Shown here: positions 16,262-25,237 of the stretch, one piece after another | Layout: the number at the start of each line of letters is the position of its first letter | How positions within the stretch are numbered: the first letter of the stretch is position 1 | From: an uncultured Lachnospiraceae bacterium | GTDB lineage: Bacteria; Bacillota; Clostridia; Lachnospirales; Lachnospiraceae | Direction of reading: 5' to 3' | Length of the DNA: 64,000 nt | Assembly: GCA_944381615.1 (NCBI GenBank) | Contig: CALWLT010000003.1 | Coordinates: forward strand, 45,689 to 109,688 | Program-made: the position numbers and the translations under genes | Notes under the pieces: generated by a model | What the model was told of the DNA's origin: nothing | Database searches by the model: none | The model's input: the letters and a program-made list of their open reading frames with translations, nothing else

Positions 16262-17374
16262 TCACGCCTTTCGTCCGTCTGCCGTCCTCCTGCCCCCGTG
16301 CCGCCCGGCCTGTTCCTTCATCAGCTCCCCGTAGATCGAGAGCAGCCGCTCAATATGGGCCGGGAAGGAAAACCCGCCGCGGATCGTGCGGTGCGCCTCC
16401 CTGCTCAGCCGCATGCGCCGGGGCGCGTCCCCGATCAGATCCCGCAGGTTTGCCGCCAGGCCGTCCACATCGCCCGGCCGCAGCAGGATCCCGTTGACCC
16501 CGTCCTCGACTACCTCCGGGATGGCCGCGACGCGCGTCGTGATATTGGGGATTCCGTATCCCATCGTCTCCAGCACAGCCATCGGCAGGCCCTCATGATA
16601 GGAGGGAAGCACGTGGATCATGGCCTCTGAAAAGCAGGCCGCCTGCTTCTCCCGGCTCATCCAGCCGCGGTACTGCGCCCGGCCCTCGAGGCCGCAGCGC
16701 CGGATCAGCTCCCCGATGCGGTGCTCCGCGTCGTCCCCGCAGAGAATCAGATGGACGTCCTCCGGGATCTCCGGCAGAATCCGCCGGAACGCCTCCAGCA
16801 GATCCTCGATCCCCTTCCTGCGGATCAGCGTCCCGTAAAACAGGATCCCCGTGCGGTCCGCGCGGTAGGGGTTTTCCTCCGGCGCCTGCACGCTGTTATA
16901 GAGCACCCGGATCCGGTCCTTCTTCGGCCCCAGGATCTCTTCCATCATGGGAACCATAAATTCGCCCAGCAGGATCATGCGGTCCGCCTGGCCGAGGCAT
17001 AAGCCGATCAGGCGTCTGCCCAGCCTTCCCTGCCGCCGGTACCAGACCTCCAGCGTCGCCGCGTGCATGTGGATCACGACCTTCGCCCCGGCCCGGTGCG
17101 CCAGAAACGCCACGATCCCCTTTCTCGCCACGCTGCCGCGCTCCGCCATGTGGATGTGGACGACATCCGGACGCTCCCGGTAAAGCGCCAGCGCCGTTTT
17201 TCCCAGCGCGCCCAGGAAAAAGGCAATCCTCTGAAGCGCCGTCCCGCGGGTGGCGGTGGCGATATAGGTGAGGTTCGTCTTCTCGCAGAACTCCCGGCAC
17301 TCCAGGTAATTTTTTACCACGGTCAGCATCCCGCCCGCATGCGTATCGTCCACGCCAATCATCAGTACCTTCAT
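16262..17374 (-). CDS. GT4 family glycosyltransferase
   Basis: GT-B fold retaining glycosyltransferase, 370 residues. The N-terminus MKVLMIGVDDTHAGGMLTVV and PDVVHIHMAERGSVARK are the acceptor side. The donor side shows ILFYGTLIRRKGIEDLLEAF and VLPSYHEGLPMAVLETMGYG with the EX7E array, then ITTRVAAIPEVVEDGVNG. The ATG overlaps the previous stop codon. The sugar donor cannot be deduced. Confidence 0.94.
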   Translation of the reverse strand: MKVLMIGVDDTHAGGMLTVVKNYLECREFCEKTNLTYIATATRGTALQRIAFFLGALGKTALALYRERPDVVHIHMAERGSVARKGIVAFLAHRAGAKVVIHMHAATLEVWYRRQGRLGRRLIGLCLGQADRMILLGEFMVPMMEEILGPKKDRIRVLYNSVQAPEENPYRADRTGILFYGTLIRRKGIEDLLEAFRRILPEIPEDVHLILCGDDAEHRIGELIRRCGLEGRAQYRGWMSREKQAACFSEAMIHVLPSYHEGLPMAVLETMGYGIPNITTRVAAIPEVVEDGVNGILLRPGDVDGLAANLRDLIGDAPRRMRLSREAHRTIRGGFSFPAHIERLLSIYGELMKEQAGRHGGRRTADGRKA

Positions 17375-18369
17375 TGTGTTTTCTTCCCTTCCCGGCTCTG
17401 GCGCAGGGCCTTTTTAAACTCTGCCGATTTCCGCTTCCATCCGCGCCATTTCTGGCGGAAATAATACGTGGTAAAGGAATAGCGCGTCATGCGCCTCCAC
17501 TGCCTGAGCGTCGCCGGATATCCCGCAAGGCGCTTAAAGCCGTTGGGGTAGATCCAGATCCGGCTCTCCCGTTCCAGCCCCTCCCGCCAGCGCATATCCC
17601 GCGACTGGAAGTGGATATAGAGATACGGATGCGCCGCAAGCGTCCCGTCCTTCCCCTCCCGGATGACGGACAGCTCGCCGTCGTCCCAGACGTAAAGCCC
17701 GCGCCGAAACGGCTGCAGCCGGAACCCGCCCTCCGCCTCGACATAGGGGATCAGGCGGAACTGGCTGTAGCCCATCGCCAGGTTGAGCGACCGGTCCTTC
17801 GCGTACACGCGCGCCCCGTCCGCCAGAAAGATCCGGTGGATGTTCTCCTCCAGGTAATCCTCGTCGAAGCAGCAGGTCCCGGGATCCGTAAACGCGCGGC
17901 GGTACAGCGGCTTTCCCTTATAATCCTTGAGAAAACGGGCGTTGTTCTCCGGCGTATTGCGGTAGAGCGTCAGGTGGCCGGCCGCAAAAACCTTATCGTA
18001 GCCCTTCTCCAGAAGCGGCGTGAGCAGCCGTTCCAGATTGCCAAACAGCAGATCGCAGTCGCCGTAGCCCCAGTATTCGTACTCTCTCAGCTCCTCTGCG
18101 AAGATCATGCCGTAGGCCGGCCGGAAATCGCACAGTTTATACGGCTCGGGAAGCGTGACCGGAAAATCAAAGAAGGACTGGATCCGCTCCCGCAGTGCCG
18201 CAAAGCCCTGATAGCAGACCGTCACGTTCTCCGGCCAGGCAAAGGGGCGCGTATCGTCCGTCACAATCAGCCAGTTGTAACCGGGATTTTTCTCCACGCT
18301 TTTTAAAAACAGCGGAAAATACGAGGGAAATTTCCCAAAATACGGAAGAATTATCAGACACCGCCTCAT
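17371..18369 (-). CDS. DUF6625-like glycosyltransferase-type protein
   Basis: The 332 residues start MRRCLIILPYFGKFPSYFPL and include WLIVTDDTRPFAWPENVTVC, FRPAYGMIFAEEL and YWGYGDCDLLFGNL. The last contains a DxD-like motif. DPGTCCFDEDYLE and LYIHFQSRDMRW follow. This pattern fits the DUF6625 family, found in polysaccharide loci and probably GT-A fold. The end is basic and hydrophilic. It lies 4 bp after the GT2 gene and overlaps the GT4 gene. Enzyme activity is inferred from context. Confidence 0.8.
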   Translation of the reverse strand: MRRCLIILPYFGKFPSYFPLFLKSVEKNPGYNWLIVTDDTRPFAWPENVTVCYQGFAALRERIQSFFDFPVTLPEPYKLCDFRPAYGMIFAEELREYEYWGYGDCDLLFGNLERLLTPLLEKGYDKVFAAGHLTLYRNTPENNARFLKDYKGKPLYRRAFTDPGTCCFDEDYLEENIHRIFLADGARVYAKDRSLNLAMGYSQFRLIPYVEAEGGFRLQPFRRGLYVWDDGELSVIREGKDGTLAAHPYLYIHFQSRDMRWREGLERESRIWIYPNGFKRLAGYPATLRQWRRMTRYSFTTYYFRQKWRGWKRKSAEFKKALRQSREGKKTQ

Positions 18370-18373
18370 CGCA

Positions 18374-19501
18374 TCATCCTCCTTTCCGGGCCGCTTCCCT
18401 GAGCCAAATCAGCGCGCGCAGCGCCCACACGGCCCGCCGTCTCAGGAAAAAGTGAAAAATCCTGAGCCGGAGCGGATTTTTCCCGCCGGGATAGCCGGCG
18501 GCAACCTCCTGCACCAGCGGATCCAGGGCAATCTGACGAAACCGCGCCGCGTTCCCCCGCAGCTGTTCCGCCTCCAGGCAGACGCGTACCCGCCCCAGAA
18601 ACATCCGCTCCAGGCGGAGGCGGTACTCCCCGCGGGTAAGAAACGCCCCCAGCCGCCGGTCCAGCTCTGCAAACAGCTCCTTTTCCCGCTCAAACCGATC
18701 CGGGCGGTAGCCGTAGGCCAGCGAATCGCTCCGGATCCGGTAAAGATACAGCCGGTCCGCCAGAAGCACCGCCTTTCTTGCGCGGCGCAGATACGCGATC
18801 TGAAAGCCGGCGTCCTCCGCGATCAGCTCCCGCTCCGAATCGAAGCGGATGTTCCAGCGGCGGATGATCTCCATCGAATAAAGGCCGTGCCAGACCGAGA
18901 GCATCAGCGGCGTATCCTCCGCTTCCTCCGGCAGGCCGCCGATCATCGGCAGCAGGATCCGGGAGCAGATCTCCTGCCCCTCGCAGACGGCCGTCCGCGT
19001 GACCGGATGCGGCAGCGGCGCGGTCCGCCCGCCCCGCAGCGAAGAAACGCCGCAGATAACCGTATCCGCCCCATTCTGCATCAGAGCCTCTGCCATCGTC
19101 CCGATCAGCGTCTCCTCTGCCAGATCATCTGAATCGACAAACGCCACGAAGCTTCCCCGGGCCGCGTCCAGGCCGCTGTTCCGGGCAAAGCCCAGGCCCG
19201 CGTTTTCTTTATGGATTACCTCGATGCGCGGATCCTCCCCCGCCAGGCGGTCGCACAGCGCCCCGCAGCCGTCCGGGGATCCGTCGTCCACCAGAATAAT
19301 CTGCAGCTTCTGCCACGTCTGCCTCTGCACGCTTCTTACACAATCCTCCAGGTACGCCTCGACGCGGTACACCGGAATGATCACGCTGATCAGCGGGCCG
19401 TCCCCGGCCATCGCGCCGGCCTTTTCGGCGCCGCGGCAGTCCCGCGTTCCCCCGGCGCCGCGGCAGCTCCAGAGTGCCGCGCCGGTCTGTTTTTCACTCA
19501 T
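18374..19501 (-). CDS. GT2 family glycosyltransferase
   Basis: Inverting GT-A transferase with 375 residues. After a ~33-residue Cys/Gly/Ala-rich N-terminal tail comes the catalytic domain: LISVIIPVYRVEAYLEDCV, IILVDDGSPDGCGALCDRLA, VIHKENAGLGFARNSGLDAA and FVAFVDSDD (the DxD motif). The ATG overlaps the stop of the polymerase gene (ATGA). A later Met just before the domain is an alternative start. Confidence 0.93.
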   Translation of the reverse strand: MSEKQTGAALWSCRGAGGTRDCRGAEKAGAMAGDGPLISVIIPVYRVEAYLEDCVRSVQRQTWQKLQIILVDDGSPDGCGALCDRLAGEDPRIEVIHKENAGLGFARNSGLDAARGSFVAFVDSDDLAEETLIGTMAEALMQNGADTVICGVSSLRGGRTAPLPHPVTRTAVCEGQEICSRILLPMIGGLPEEAEDTPLMLSVWHGLYSMEIIRRWNIRFDSERELIAEDAGFQIAYLRRARKAVLLADRLYLYRIRSDSLAYGYRPDRFEREKELFAELDRRLGAFLTRGEYRLRLERMFLGRVRVCLEAEQLRGNAARFRQIALDPLVQEVAAGYPGGKNPLRLRIFHFFLRRRAVWALRALIWLREAARKGG

Positions 19502-20820
19502 GCGCCGCCTCCCGGGCCAATGCTCGCCGGCTCGCTCAGGCGCCGGTTCTCCTCCCGCATCCGGGCCGCCTCCTTTTTCGTCCGCTCCCCGAAGCGGTAC
19601 GACAGAAGAACAACCGCAAAGGTCGCGTTGACGTACTCCATCGTCGAGATGGGATCCGTCATATAGTTGACCGCCAGATAGACGACCAGGATCAGGCTGA
19701 CGATCCCGTTTTCTTGCCCCTGCGTGCGAAACGCGCGGGAAACCTGGAAATTAAAACGGAAGTAATACCAGAGAAGCGCCCCGATCATACCCAGCTCGAT
19801 GAAGCCGCGCAGATAATCGTTGTGCGTGTGGTACGCCTGGATGTCCTCGCCGGCCGCCGCCCGGTCCAGCCAGACGCGGAACATATTGTCCACCCAGCCC
19901 GTCCCGTTTCCTAGAAACGCCGGGCTGAAGCGGTAGTACGGATGATAGAGGCCGTAGATCTGCGCCCGCGCGTTCGTGTCAAAGCCGATGCTCTCCAGAT
20001 AATCGTACACGCCGTAGTAAACGGCGCCCACGTAGGCCAGCGCCCCCAGAAGGAATACGGTTCCCAGAAGCTTTAAAAGCCAGCTCTCCAGATCGCGCAT
20101 GCGCCGGATCGCCGTAAAAAACAGGCCGGCCGCTGCGGCCGCCAGCACCGCGAACACCGCAATACGCTTCAGTCCGGTCAAAAAGCAGAACAGCGTCAGG
20201 AGAAAGAGCATCCGCCGCTTTCCGAGCGCAAACCGGCCGGCCAGAAACAGCGCCAAGAACATGCCCAGGCTGTAGGTAATATCGTTGATCTCCAGAAGGC
20301 GCATGACCGGGCCCGTCTCGCCCGCAAACGTCACAAGCAGCGTCAGAAAATCCGAGAAAAACGCCCCCGGGCCGTTGGCCGCCATCGCCCGGATGATAAC
20401 CGGGAAGTTTCCGGCTAACAGCGCGATCAGCCACACCAGCGCCGCCCGGTCCGCCAGAATATAGACGGCGGCCGCCATCCCGGCCGCCGCCGCCAGCTGA
20501 TAGCCCATGCTGACGATGCCGCGGCGGATGACGACCAGATCCGCCTGCCCCGCGATCCAGACCATGAGCGACCAGACGATGGGAAACAGCGCCGGCACCA
20601 GGAGGACCCACAGATTCTCCCAGATGACGGCCCCTCTCGGCAGATCCGGGGAGGCCAGAAAGGCCGCGGCCCCGACCGCCACCATCGCCCCCATCAGGGG
20701 CAGGTGCCAGTATACCTCCAGCCCGCCGAGCGGGAAGGTGCGCTCCCCGAAATTACAGTCCACAATCATCAGGATCGCGAGGACGGCGCATAACGCATTG
20801 TTATTCCTTTTCTCTTCCAT
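19498..20820 (-). CDS. O-antigen polymerase/ligase-like membrane protein
   Basis: Polytopic protein of 440 residues with about 10-12 hydrophobic segments (for example ALCAVLAILMIVDC and LLFLTLFCFLTGL). A large loop contains FGNGT-like FLGNGTGWVDNM and HTHNDYLRGFIELGMIGALL. The HNDYL/ELG block is characteristic of the Wzy_C/O-antigen ligase superfamily. It is expected to polymerise or ligate the repeat unit outside the membrane. It sits between the Wzz-like proteins and the transferases. Confidence 0.88.
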   Translation of the reverse strand: MEEKRNNNALCAVLAILMIVDCNFGERTFPLGGLEVYWHLPLMGAMVAVGAAAFLASPDLPRGAVIWENLWVLLVPALFPIVWSLMVWIAGQADLVVIRRGIVSMGYQLAAAAGMAAAVYILADRAALVWLIALLAGNFPVIIRAMAANGPGAFFSDFLTLLVTFAGETGPVMRLLEINDITYSLGMFLALFLAGRFALGKRRMLFLLTLFCFLTGLKRIAVFAVLAAAAAGLFFTAIRRMRDLESWLLKLLGTVFLLGALAYVGAVYYGVYDYLESIGFDTNARAQIYGLYHPYYRFSPAFLGNGTGWVDNMFRVWLDRAAAGEDIQAYHTHNDYLRGFIELGMIGALLWYYFRFNFQVSRAFRTQGQENGIVSLILVVYLAVNYMTDPISTMEYVNATFAVVLLSYRFGERTKKEAARMREENRRLSEPASIGPGGGA

Positions 20821-22828
20821 TGGAATCCTCTTTGGAGGCGCCTGCCCGGTATGTCTTCCTCTGCTGCATGGCCGCTCCGATCAGCGTCCGGATGCGGTGG
20901 CTCTCCCTGCCGTCCGCGACGGCGAAGCCGACGCTGTACTCGACCGTCACGTCCCGCCCGGCGTAAAAATCGCCGAGAACCAGATTCAGGTGGGAAAGAC
21001 TGCTCTGCAGATCCTCCGCGTCCGTCTTCTGCACGAACGCCATGAACTGGCCGCTTCCGTTATAACCGACAAAATCGCCGTCCCCGCGCCGGAAGAATTC
21101 CTTCAGCTGCATGGCAAAATACGCCATGACCTCGTCGCCGCCGCTGCGGCCCAGCCGCCGGTTGATCTCCTTCTGATTGGAAATCTGGAAGAACAGATAG
21201 CCCATTCCGGACGGCAGCACCTTCTCGCTGTGCTTCTGAATATAGCGGTCGCAGGCCACGCGGTTGGGAAGGCGGTAGGTGTGATCCGTGAAGGCGATGT
21301 ACTCCAGGATATCGCCGGCCCTCCCGAGAATGATCACGCCCAGGCAGCCGACCACCAGGAACAGGAACGCACCCAGCGCCGTGTAGAGCGGCACATTCAG
21401 CCCCGCCGTGACCTGGCTGCTGGCAAGCACCTCGATGTAGCGCGCCCCCAGATATTCATTGTATTCCGCATCCGTCGCCGCCGTGATGGCGTAAAGCCGG
21501 TTCAGGCTGCCGAGGATATCCTCTATCTCCTGCTCCACATAATCGATATCCGCCTGCGTGCAGGGCACCGTGTCCTCCGTGTAGACATCAGAGGAGAGCT
21601 GCGCCTGGATTGTCTCGGGATTGACCGTCTCGCCGGACACGCCGAGCACCGCGTCGTTGCCGGAGAGGTTCGTGATCTGGGACACGTCGATCTGATACTG
21701 CAGCACCGCCGGCAGATTGCCGCTGAAGCAGTCGATCACGTACTGGCAGTATCCCGCCTCCACGATGGACCGGTTGTAGGCGTCGGAGATGGAGATCCAG
21801 TTCTGTAAAAGCTGCTCATACTCCGTCGTCTGATCGTACGCCACCCAGCTGTCGTTTTCCGTCGTGTAATTGGGCGTCTCCACGTCGCCCAGGACGTTGT
21901 TGTTGCGCTGCGCGTTCCCGTCCTGATCCAGGACCTGGGACTGCGCCGTATTGTTGGACTCCCGCAGCTTTTCCACGTAGGCGTCGATGATGCCCTCCAC
22001 CTCGCTGACGCGCGCCCGGTCCTGCTCCTGCTCGAACTGGAAGCTCTGCAGGCGCTGCTCGTACTTGTCAAGCAGGGCCGCCGGATCCTTCGTCACGCGG
22101 TGGCGCAGGATATAGGCGAACAGCGAAGAGATCCGCGTCTCCTGCAGCGAAGAAAATTCATTGACCAGCTCATGGAACGAATAGCCGGTCTGCACCGAGT
22201 AAAACGGCGTCCCCGAGGAGGCGCGCTCCGACAGGCTGTTGACCGCGCTCTCCAGGCCGTCGCTGATCAGCTCGACCTGCTCGATGTAATCGAAGCTTCC
22301 CTGGTTGACCTGCGACGTGCTGTTGACAACCGAAGTGCTGTTTAAATACTGCCGCGAAAAATCCGCAAAGTAGACGTCCAGAATCTCGTCCAGGATCGAG
22401 CGCGTCAGATCCGCGCCGTAGCTGCCGGAGCCCGTGTAGGACAGCATGTACTCCGTCGGCTGCAGCTCCGAGGTCTCTCCGTCCGAGTTGACCGCCTCAT
22501 TGACCGCCGTGACCGACTCGTCCTCGATCTGCTCTACCGTGACGGAAGAGCGGATCACGTCCACCGGGAACTGGCTCTGGGGCAGGCCCAGATTTCTCAG
22601 CGCCTGGCTGACGACGTTGGAGGAATAGATCCCCGTCACATCCAGCGGCGTCCCGTCCGGCGCTCTCCCGTTCTCCGCCCCGTCGTAGGAATAGTTGATG
22701 ACGGAAACCGCCGTGTAGCTCTGCATGGATCCGAGCAGCATGCGGAAGGCGCACGTCAGCAGGACGAAAAACAGGATCAGCACCAGCGCATATTTTCTGA
22801 TGTATTGAATCGGCTGAAATTTATTCAT
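20801..22828 (-). CDS. Wzz-like membrane protein fused to a degenerate GGDEF domain
   Basis: The start MNKFQPIQYIRKYALVLILF (675 residues) is chosen over an upstream Met lying in the previous gene. TM1 is at about residues 13-33, followed by a large extracytoplasmic domain of roughly 450 residues with coiled-coil stretches. A second TM (ALGAFLFLVVGCLGVIIL) lies near 485-505. The cytoplasmic part has GGDEF-domain hallmarks (FTDHTYRLPNRVACDRYI, INRRLGRSGGDEVMAYFA). However, the catalytic loop reads GYNGSGQF instead of RYGGDEF, and the metal Asp of the first strand is replaced (FFQISN). It cannot be an ordinary cyclase; a binding or structural role is likely. Confidence 0.85.
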   Translation of the reverse strand: MNKFQPIQYIRKYALVLILFFVLLTCAFRMLLGSMQSYTAVSVINYSYDGAENGRAPDGTPLDVTGIYSSNVVSQALRNLGLPQSQFPVDVIRSSVTVEQIEDESVTAVNEAVNSDGETSELQPTEYMLSYTGSGSYGADLTRSILDEILDVYFADFSRQYLNSTSVVNSTSQVNQGSFDYIEQVELISDGLESAVNSLSERASSGTPFYSVQTGYSFHELVNEFSSLQETRISSLFAYILRHRVTKDPAALLDKYEQRLQSFQFEQEQDRARVSEVEGIIDAYVEKLRESNNTAQSQVLDQDGNAQRNNNVLGDVETPNYTTENDSWVAYDQTTEYEQLLQNWISISDAYNRSIVEAGYCQYVIDCFSGNLPAVLQYQIDVSQITNLSGNDAVLGVSGETVNPETIQAQLSSDVYTEDTVPCTQADIDYVEQEIEDILGSLNRLYAITAATDAEYNEYLGARYIEVLASSQVTAGLNVPLYTALGAFLFLVVGCLGVIILGRAGDILEYIAFTDHTYRLPNRVACDRYIQKHSEKVLPSGMGYLFFQISNQKEINRRLGRSGGDEVMAYFAMQLKEFFRRGDGDFVGYNGSGQFMAFVQKTDAEDLQSSLSHLNLVLGDFYAGRDVTVEYSVGFAVADGRESHRIRTLIGAAMQQRKTYRAGASKEDSNGREKE

Positions 22829-24218
22829 CGTCTCCACCCCGCTTCTTCCATTCTGTTTTCCGGTCCACCGACGCCAGCGCGCGGTTGACATAGGCGATCA
22901 CGAGGAACAGGACTCCCAGGACCAGCGCCCTGCCGTAGCGATCGGAGAGGCTCTTTTCAAATCCTGTGATCGAGATGTAGCCGTTGGCCGTCACATCCGT
23001 GTATTCCTGCGCCGTCTTTACCGTAACCTCCGCCAGATCGCGGATCTGCTTTTCCAGGGAAACCGCCATCTCCTCCGCCCGGTCGTAGGCCGAAGCCGGG
23101 CTCTCCTGCGCCCGCAGCTGCAAAAGCAGGTAGCGCACGTCCAGGATATTGGCCAACACCTCCGACGCGTCCGCGCTGTACTCGTTGGCGTCCGCCGAGA
23201 AGTGGTCGATCCCGATCTTGGTCTTGGACATATAGAACGTGTTGTCCGTGTCGTACGTCGGGATGTAGACGACCGTCGCCATGTCGTTGTCGTACTTTTC
23301 GATGGCCTCGATGCGCACGTCGTACGACTGAATGTTGTTGCGGTATGTATTGCACCAGTTGGTGTAGTCGTAGCGCAGGCGGCTCAGATAGGACGCCTTA
23401 TCCCGCGACAGGCCATTGGCGAGGATATAGGAGTTGAGCGACTCCATCCCCGTGTTGTGGATGTTCCAGCCCTTCTCGTTAATCGAACCGAAGGTCTCGC
23501 CCGTGGCCGAAGAGATAAAGGAGTTGTCCTTTTGGCGGAAATAATCCGCAAAATTGCAGATAATCTGGATCTTATCCGAGAAATACCGCTCCCAGTCCGG
23601 ATAATCGAACTCCGCCCGGTCCTCGAACGTAATGTCAAGCGCCGCATAGTTCGGCGAATATTTCTCAATAAACCAGTTCTTGTAGGCTCCCGCCACCGCG
23701 TAGACCACGTCCGACGCCGGGATCCCCGACGTCTCGGGGCCGCTGCGGAAAGACAGCACAAACTGCGTCGTGACCATGGCGTCGCCCACGCTGCCGCCGA
23801 CCGGATAGACGTCCAGCCCATCCAGCAGATCGTCCGCCGTCACGTTCTCGAATCCGCCGTAGGCAATCGCGTCCTCCAGGACCTCCTGCGACAGGATATC
23901 GCTCATGTTATAGCGCGTCCCGCTCGGATTGCGCCCGGAGGACGCCTCCGGATACGTTAAAACCAGGCTCAGGGACGCCGACTGGCGGTTTTGCTCCGCC
24001 GACACCAGGACCAGGACCCCGGTCAGCATCAGAGCGGAAAGAACAATCAAGACCTTCCCCCTGACCGCCGAAAAATGGAAGCCCCGCAGGATGTCCACCG
24101 GCATGTACTTCCGGTTGCACCGGAAAAGCAGAACCGCCGTCTGGATGCACAGGAGCGCAAAGCTCAGCGCGGCGATCAGCTCTCCTGCCCGCAGCAAAAT
24201 ATAATCCACGGTTTTCAC
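22821..24218 (-). CDS. Wzz-like chain-length/co-polymerase membrane protein
   Basis: The 465 residues start with GTG in a GTGA overlap with the upstream gene; AAAAGGAGA precedes it. Two N-terminal hydrophobic segments (about 15-32 and 52-72) are followed by a long extracytoplasmic helical domain and a last TM (ALVLGVLFLVIAYVNRALA) close to the C-terminus. It resembles the neighbouring GGDEF-carrying protein in layout (extracytoplasmic helical domain between TMs), so the two may be paralogous partners. No kinase domain is attached. The Wzz role is inferred from topology and position. Confidence 0.75.
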   Translation of the reverse strand: MKTVDYILLRAGELIAALSFALLCIQTAVLLFRCNRKYMPVDILRGFHFSAVRGKVLIVLSALMLTGVLVLVSAEQNRQSASLSLVLTYPEASSGRNPSGTRYNMSDILSQEVLEDAIAYGGFENVTADDLLDGLDVYPVGGSVGDAMVTTQFVLSFRSGPETSGIPASDVVYAVAGAYKNWFIEKYSPNYAALDITFEDRAEFDYPDWERYFSDKIQIICNFADYFRQKDNSFISSATGETFGSINEKGWNIHNTGMESLNSYILANGLSRDKASYLSRLRYDYTNWCNTYRNNIQSYDVRIEAIEKYDNDMATVVYIPTYDTDNTFYMSKTKIGIDHFSADANEYSADASEVLANILDVRYLLLQLRAQESPASAYDRAEEMAVSLEKQIRDLAEVTVKTAQEYTDVTANGYISITGFEKSLSDRYGRALVLGVLFLVIAYVNRALASVDRKTEWKKRGGDDE

Positions 24219-25237
24219 TCTCCTTTTACTTTATCTGTTGTTTGGGCCGGCCGGATGTCCACCACGACCAGCTCCGGGATATTTCCAATCCGGGGCAGCC
24301 AGTTGGAATTGCCAAGGCCCCGCCCGGTAATAACCGTTCCGTGTTCCGTTTTGTGAAGGCCCGACTCTTCGCCCGTAAACGGGGGCCAGATCCGGCCGTC
24401 GCGGAACATCTCGCCCAAAACGGGAAGGCGGATGATCCCGCCGTGCGTATGCCCGCACAGCGCCAGGTCGTACGAGAGACCCTCCTGCAGGTTTACGCCC
24501 TCGCGGATGACCACCGGGCGGTGCGCAAGCAGGATCTTGAGCTCCTCCGGGCGCTCCGTCAGAAACCGCTCCGTCATGCGGTACGAGTATGGAAAATACG
24601 TCCCGCTCAGATTGTCGATCCCCGCCACGCCGACCGGCTGCCCGGCCACCGTCAGGGAGACGGCGCGGTTATTGAGGATCCGGACGCCCAGCGCCTCCAG
24701 CTCTTTCTTCGGCCCCTCGTCTGACTCCGGAATCTGTTCCAGCAAAACCGTCCCCTCCGCATCGACGCGGCCCAGGCGTTCCTGCTCTTCTAAAAATTCC
24801 GGCGTGATGTCCGTCCCGTAGGCCAGCTCATTCTCATGGTTCCCGTACGTATAGACCACCGGGGCCAGCAGAACCAGCTCCCGGCACAGCGAGAACGTGA
24901 CCTCGCGGGAACGATCCGCATCCTGCCTCGTCAGCATATCCCCGGCAATCGCAATCAGATCCGGTTTCAGCTCCCGGATGCGGGCGAGCAGCCGCTCATT
25001 ATCCCGGCCGGACGTCCAGCCATGCAGATCTGAGAGGCTGACGATGCGGACCGGCGCCGCGGACCGGACAGAGCTGATCTCATAGCGCGTGACCGTAAAC
25101 CGGAAGCGCCCCGCGGCGCAGCATCCGGCGTAAAGGAGCAGGACTGCGGCCGCAAAGATCAGGATGCGCCGCCGGCGCCGGCGCTTTTTCGTCTTTTCTC
25201 CGGCTTTTTGCCGGCCGTTACCAGGCAGGAAGCTCAT
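24215..25237 (-). CDS. Membrane-anchored metallophosphoesterase (calcineurin-like)
   Basis: 340 residues. A very basic N-terminus (KKRRRRRRILIF) is followed by one TM near residues 27-45. The YkuE/YaeI-like phosphoesterase domain then shows the full metal set: VSLSDLHGW, LIAIAGDML, VYTYGNHENE, LLAHRPV and LALCGHTHGGIIRLP. It therefore looks catalytically competent, probably outside the membrane. Homologues act on lipid-linked diphosphates, which would fit an EPS locus, but the substrate is unknown. An inactive paralogue is encoded two genes upstream. Confidence 0.9.
   Translation of the reverse strand: MSFLPGNGRQKAGEKTKKRRRRRRILIFAAAVLLLYAGCCAAGRFRFTVTRYEISSVRSAAPVRIVSLSDLHGWTSGRDNERLLARIRELKPDLIAIAGDMLTRQDADRSREVTFSLCRELVLLAPVVYTYGNHENELAYGTDITPEFLEEQERLGRVDAEGTVLLEQIPESDEGPKKELEALGVRILNNRAVSLTVAGQPVGVAGIDNLSGTYFPYSYRMTERFLTERPEELKILLAHRPVVIREGVNLQEGLSYDLALCGHTHGGIIRLPVLGEMFRDGRIWPPFTGEESGLHKTEHGTVITGRGLGNSNWLPRIGNIPELVVVDIRPAQTTDKVKGE

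Noticed and set aside
20801..22828. Active diguanylate cyclase
   Set aside because: The signature loop and the metal-binding Asp are both lost.
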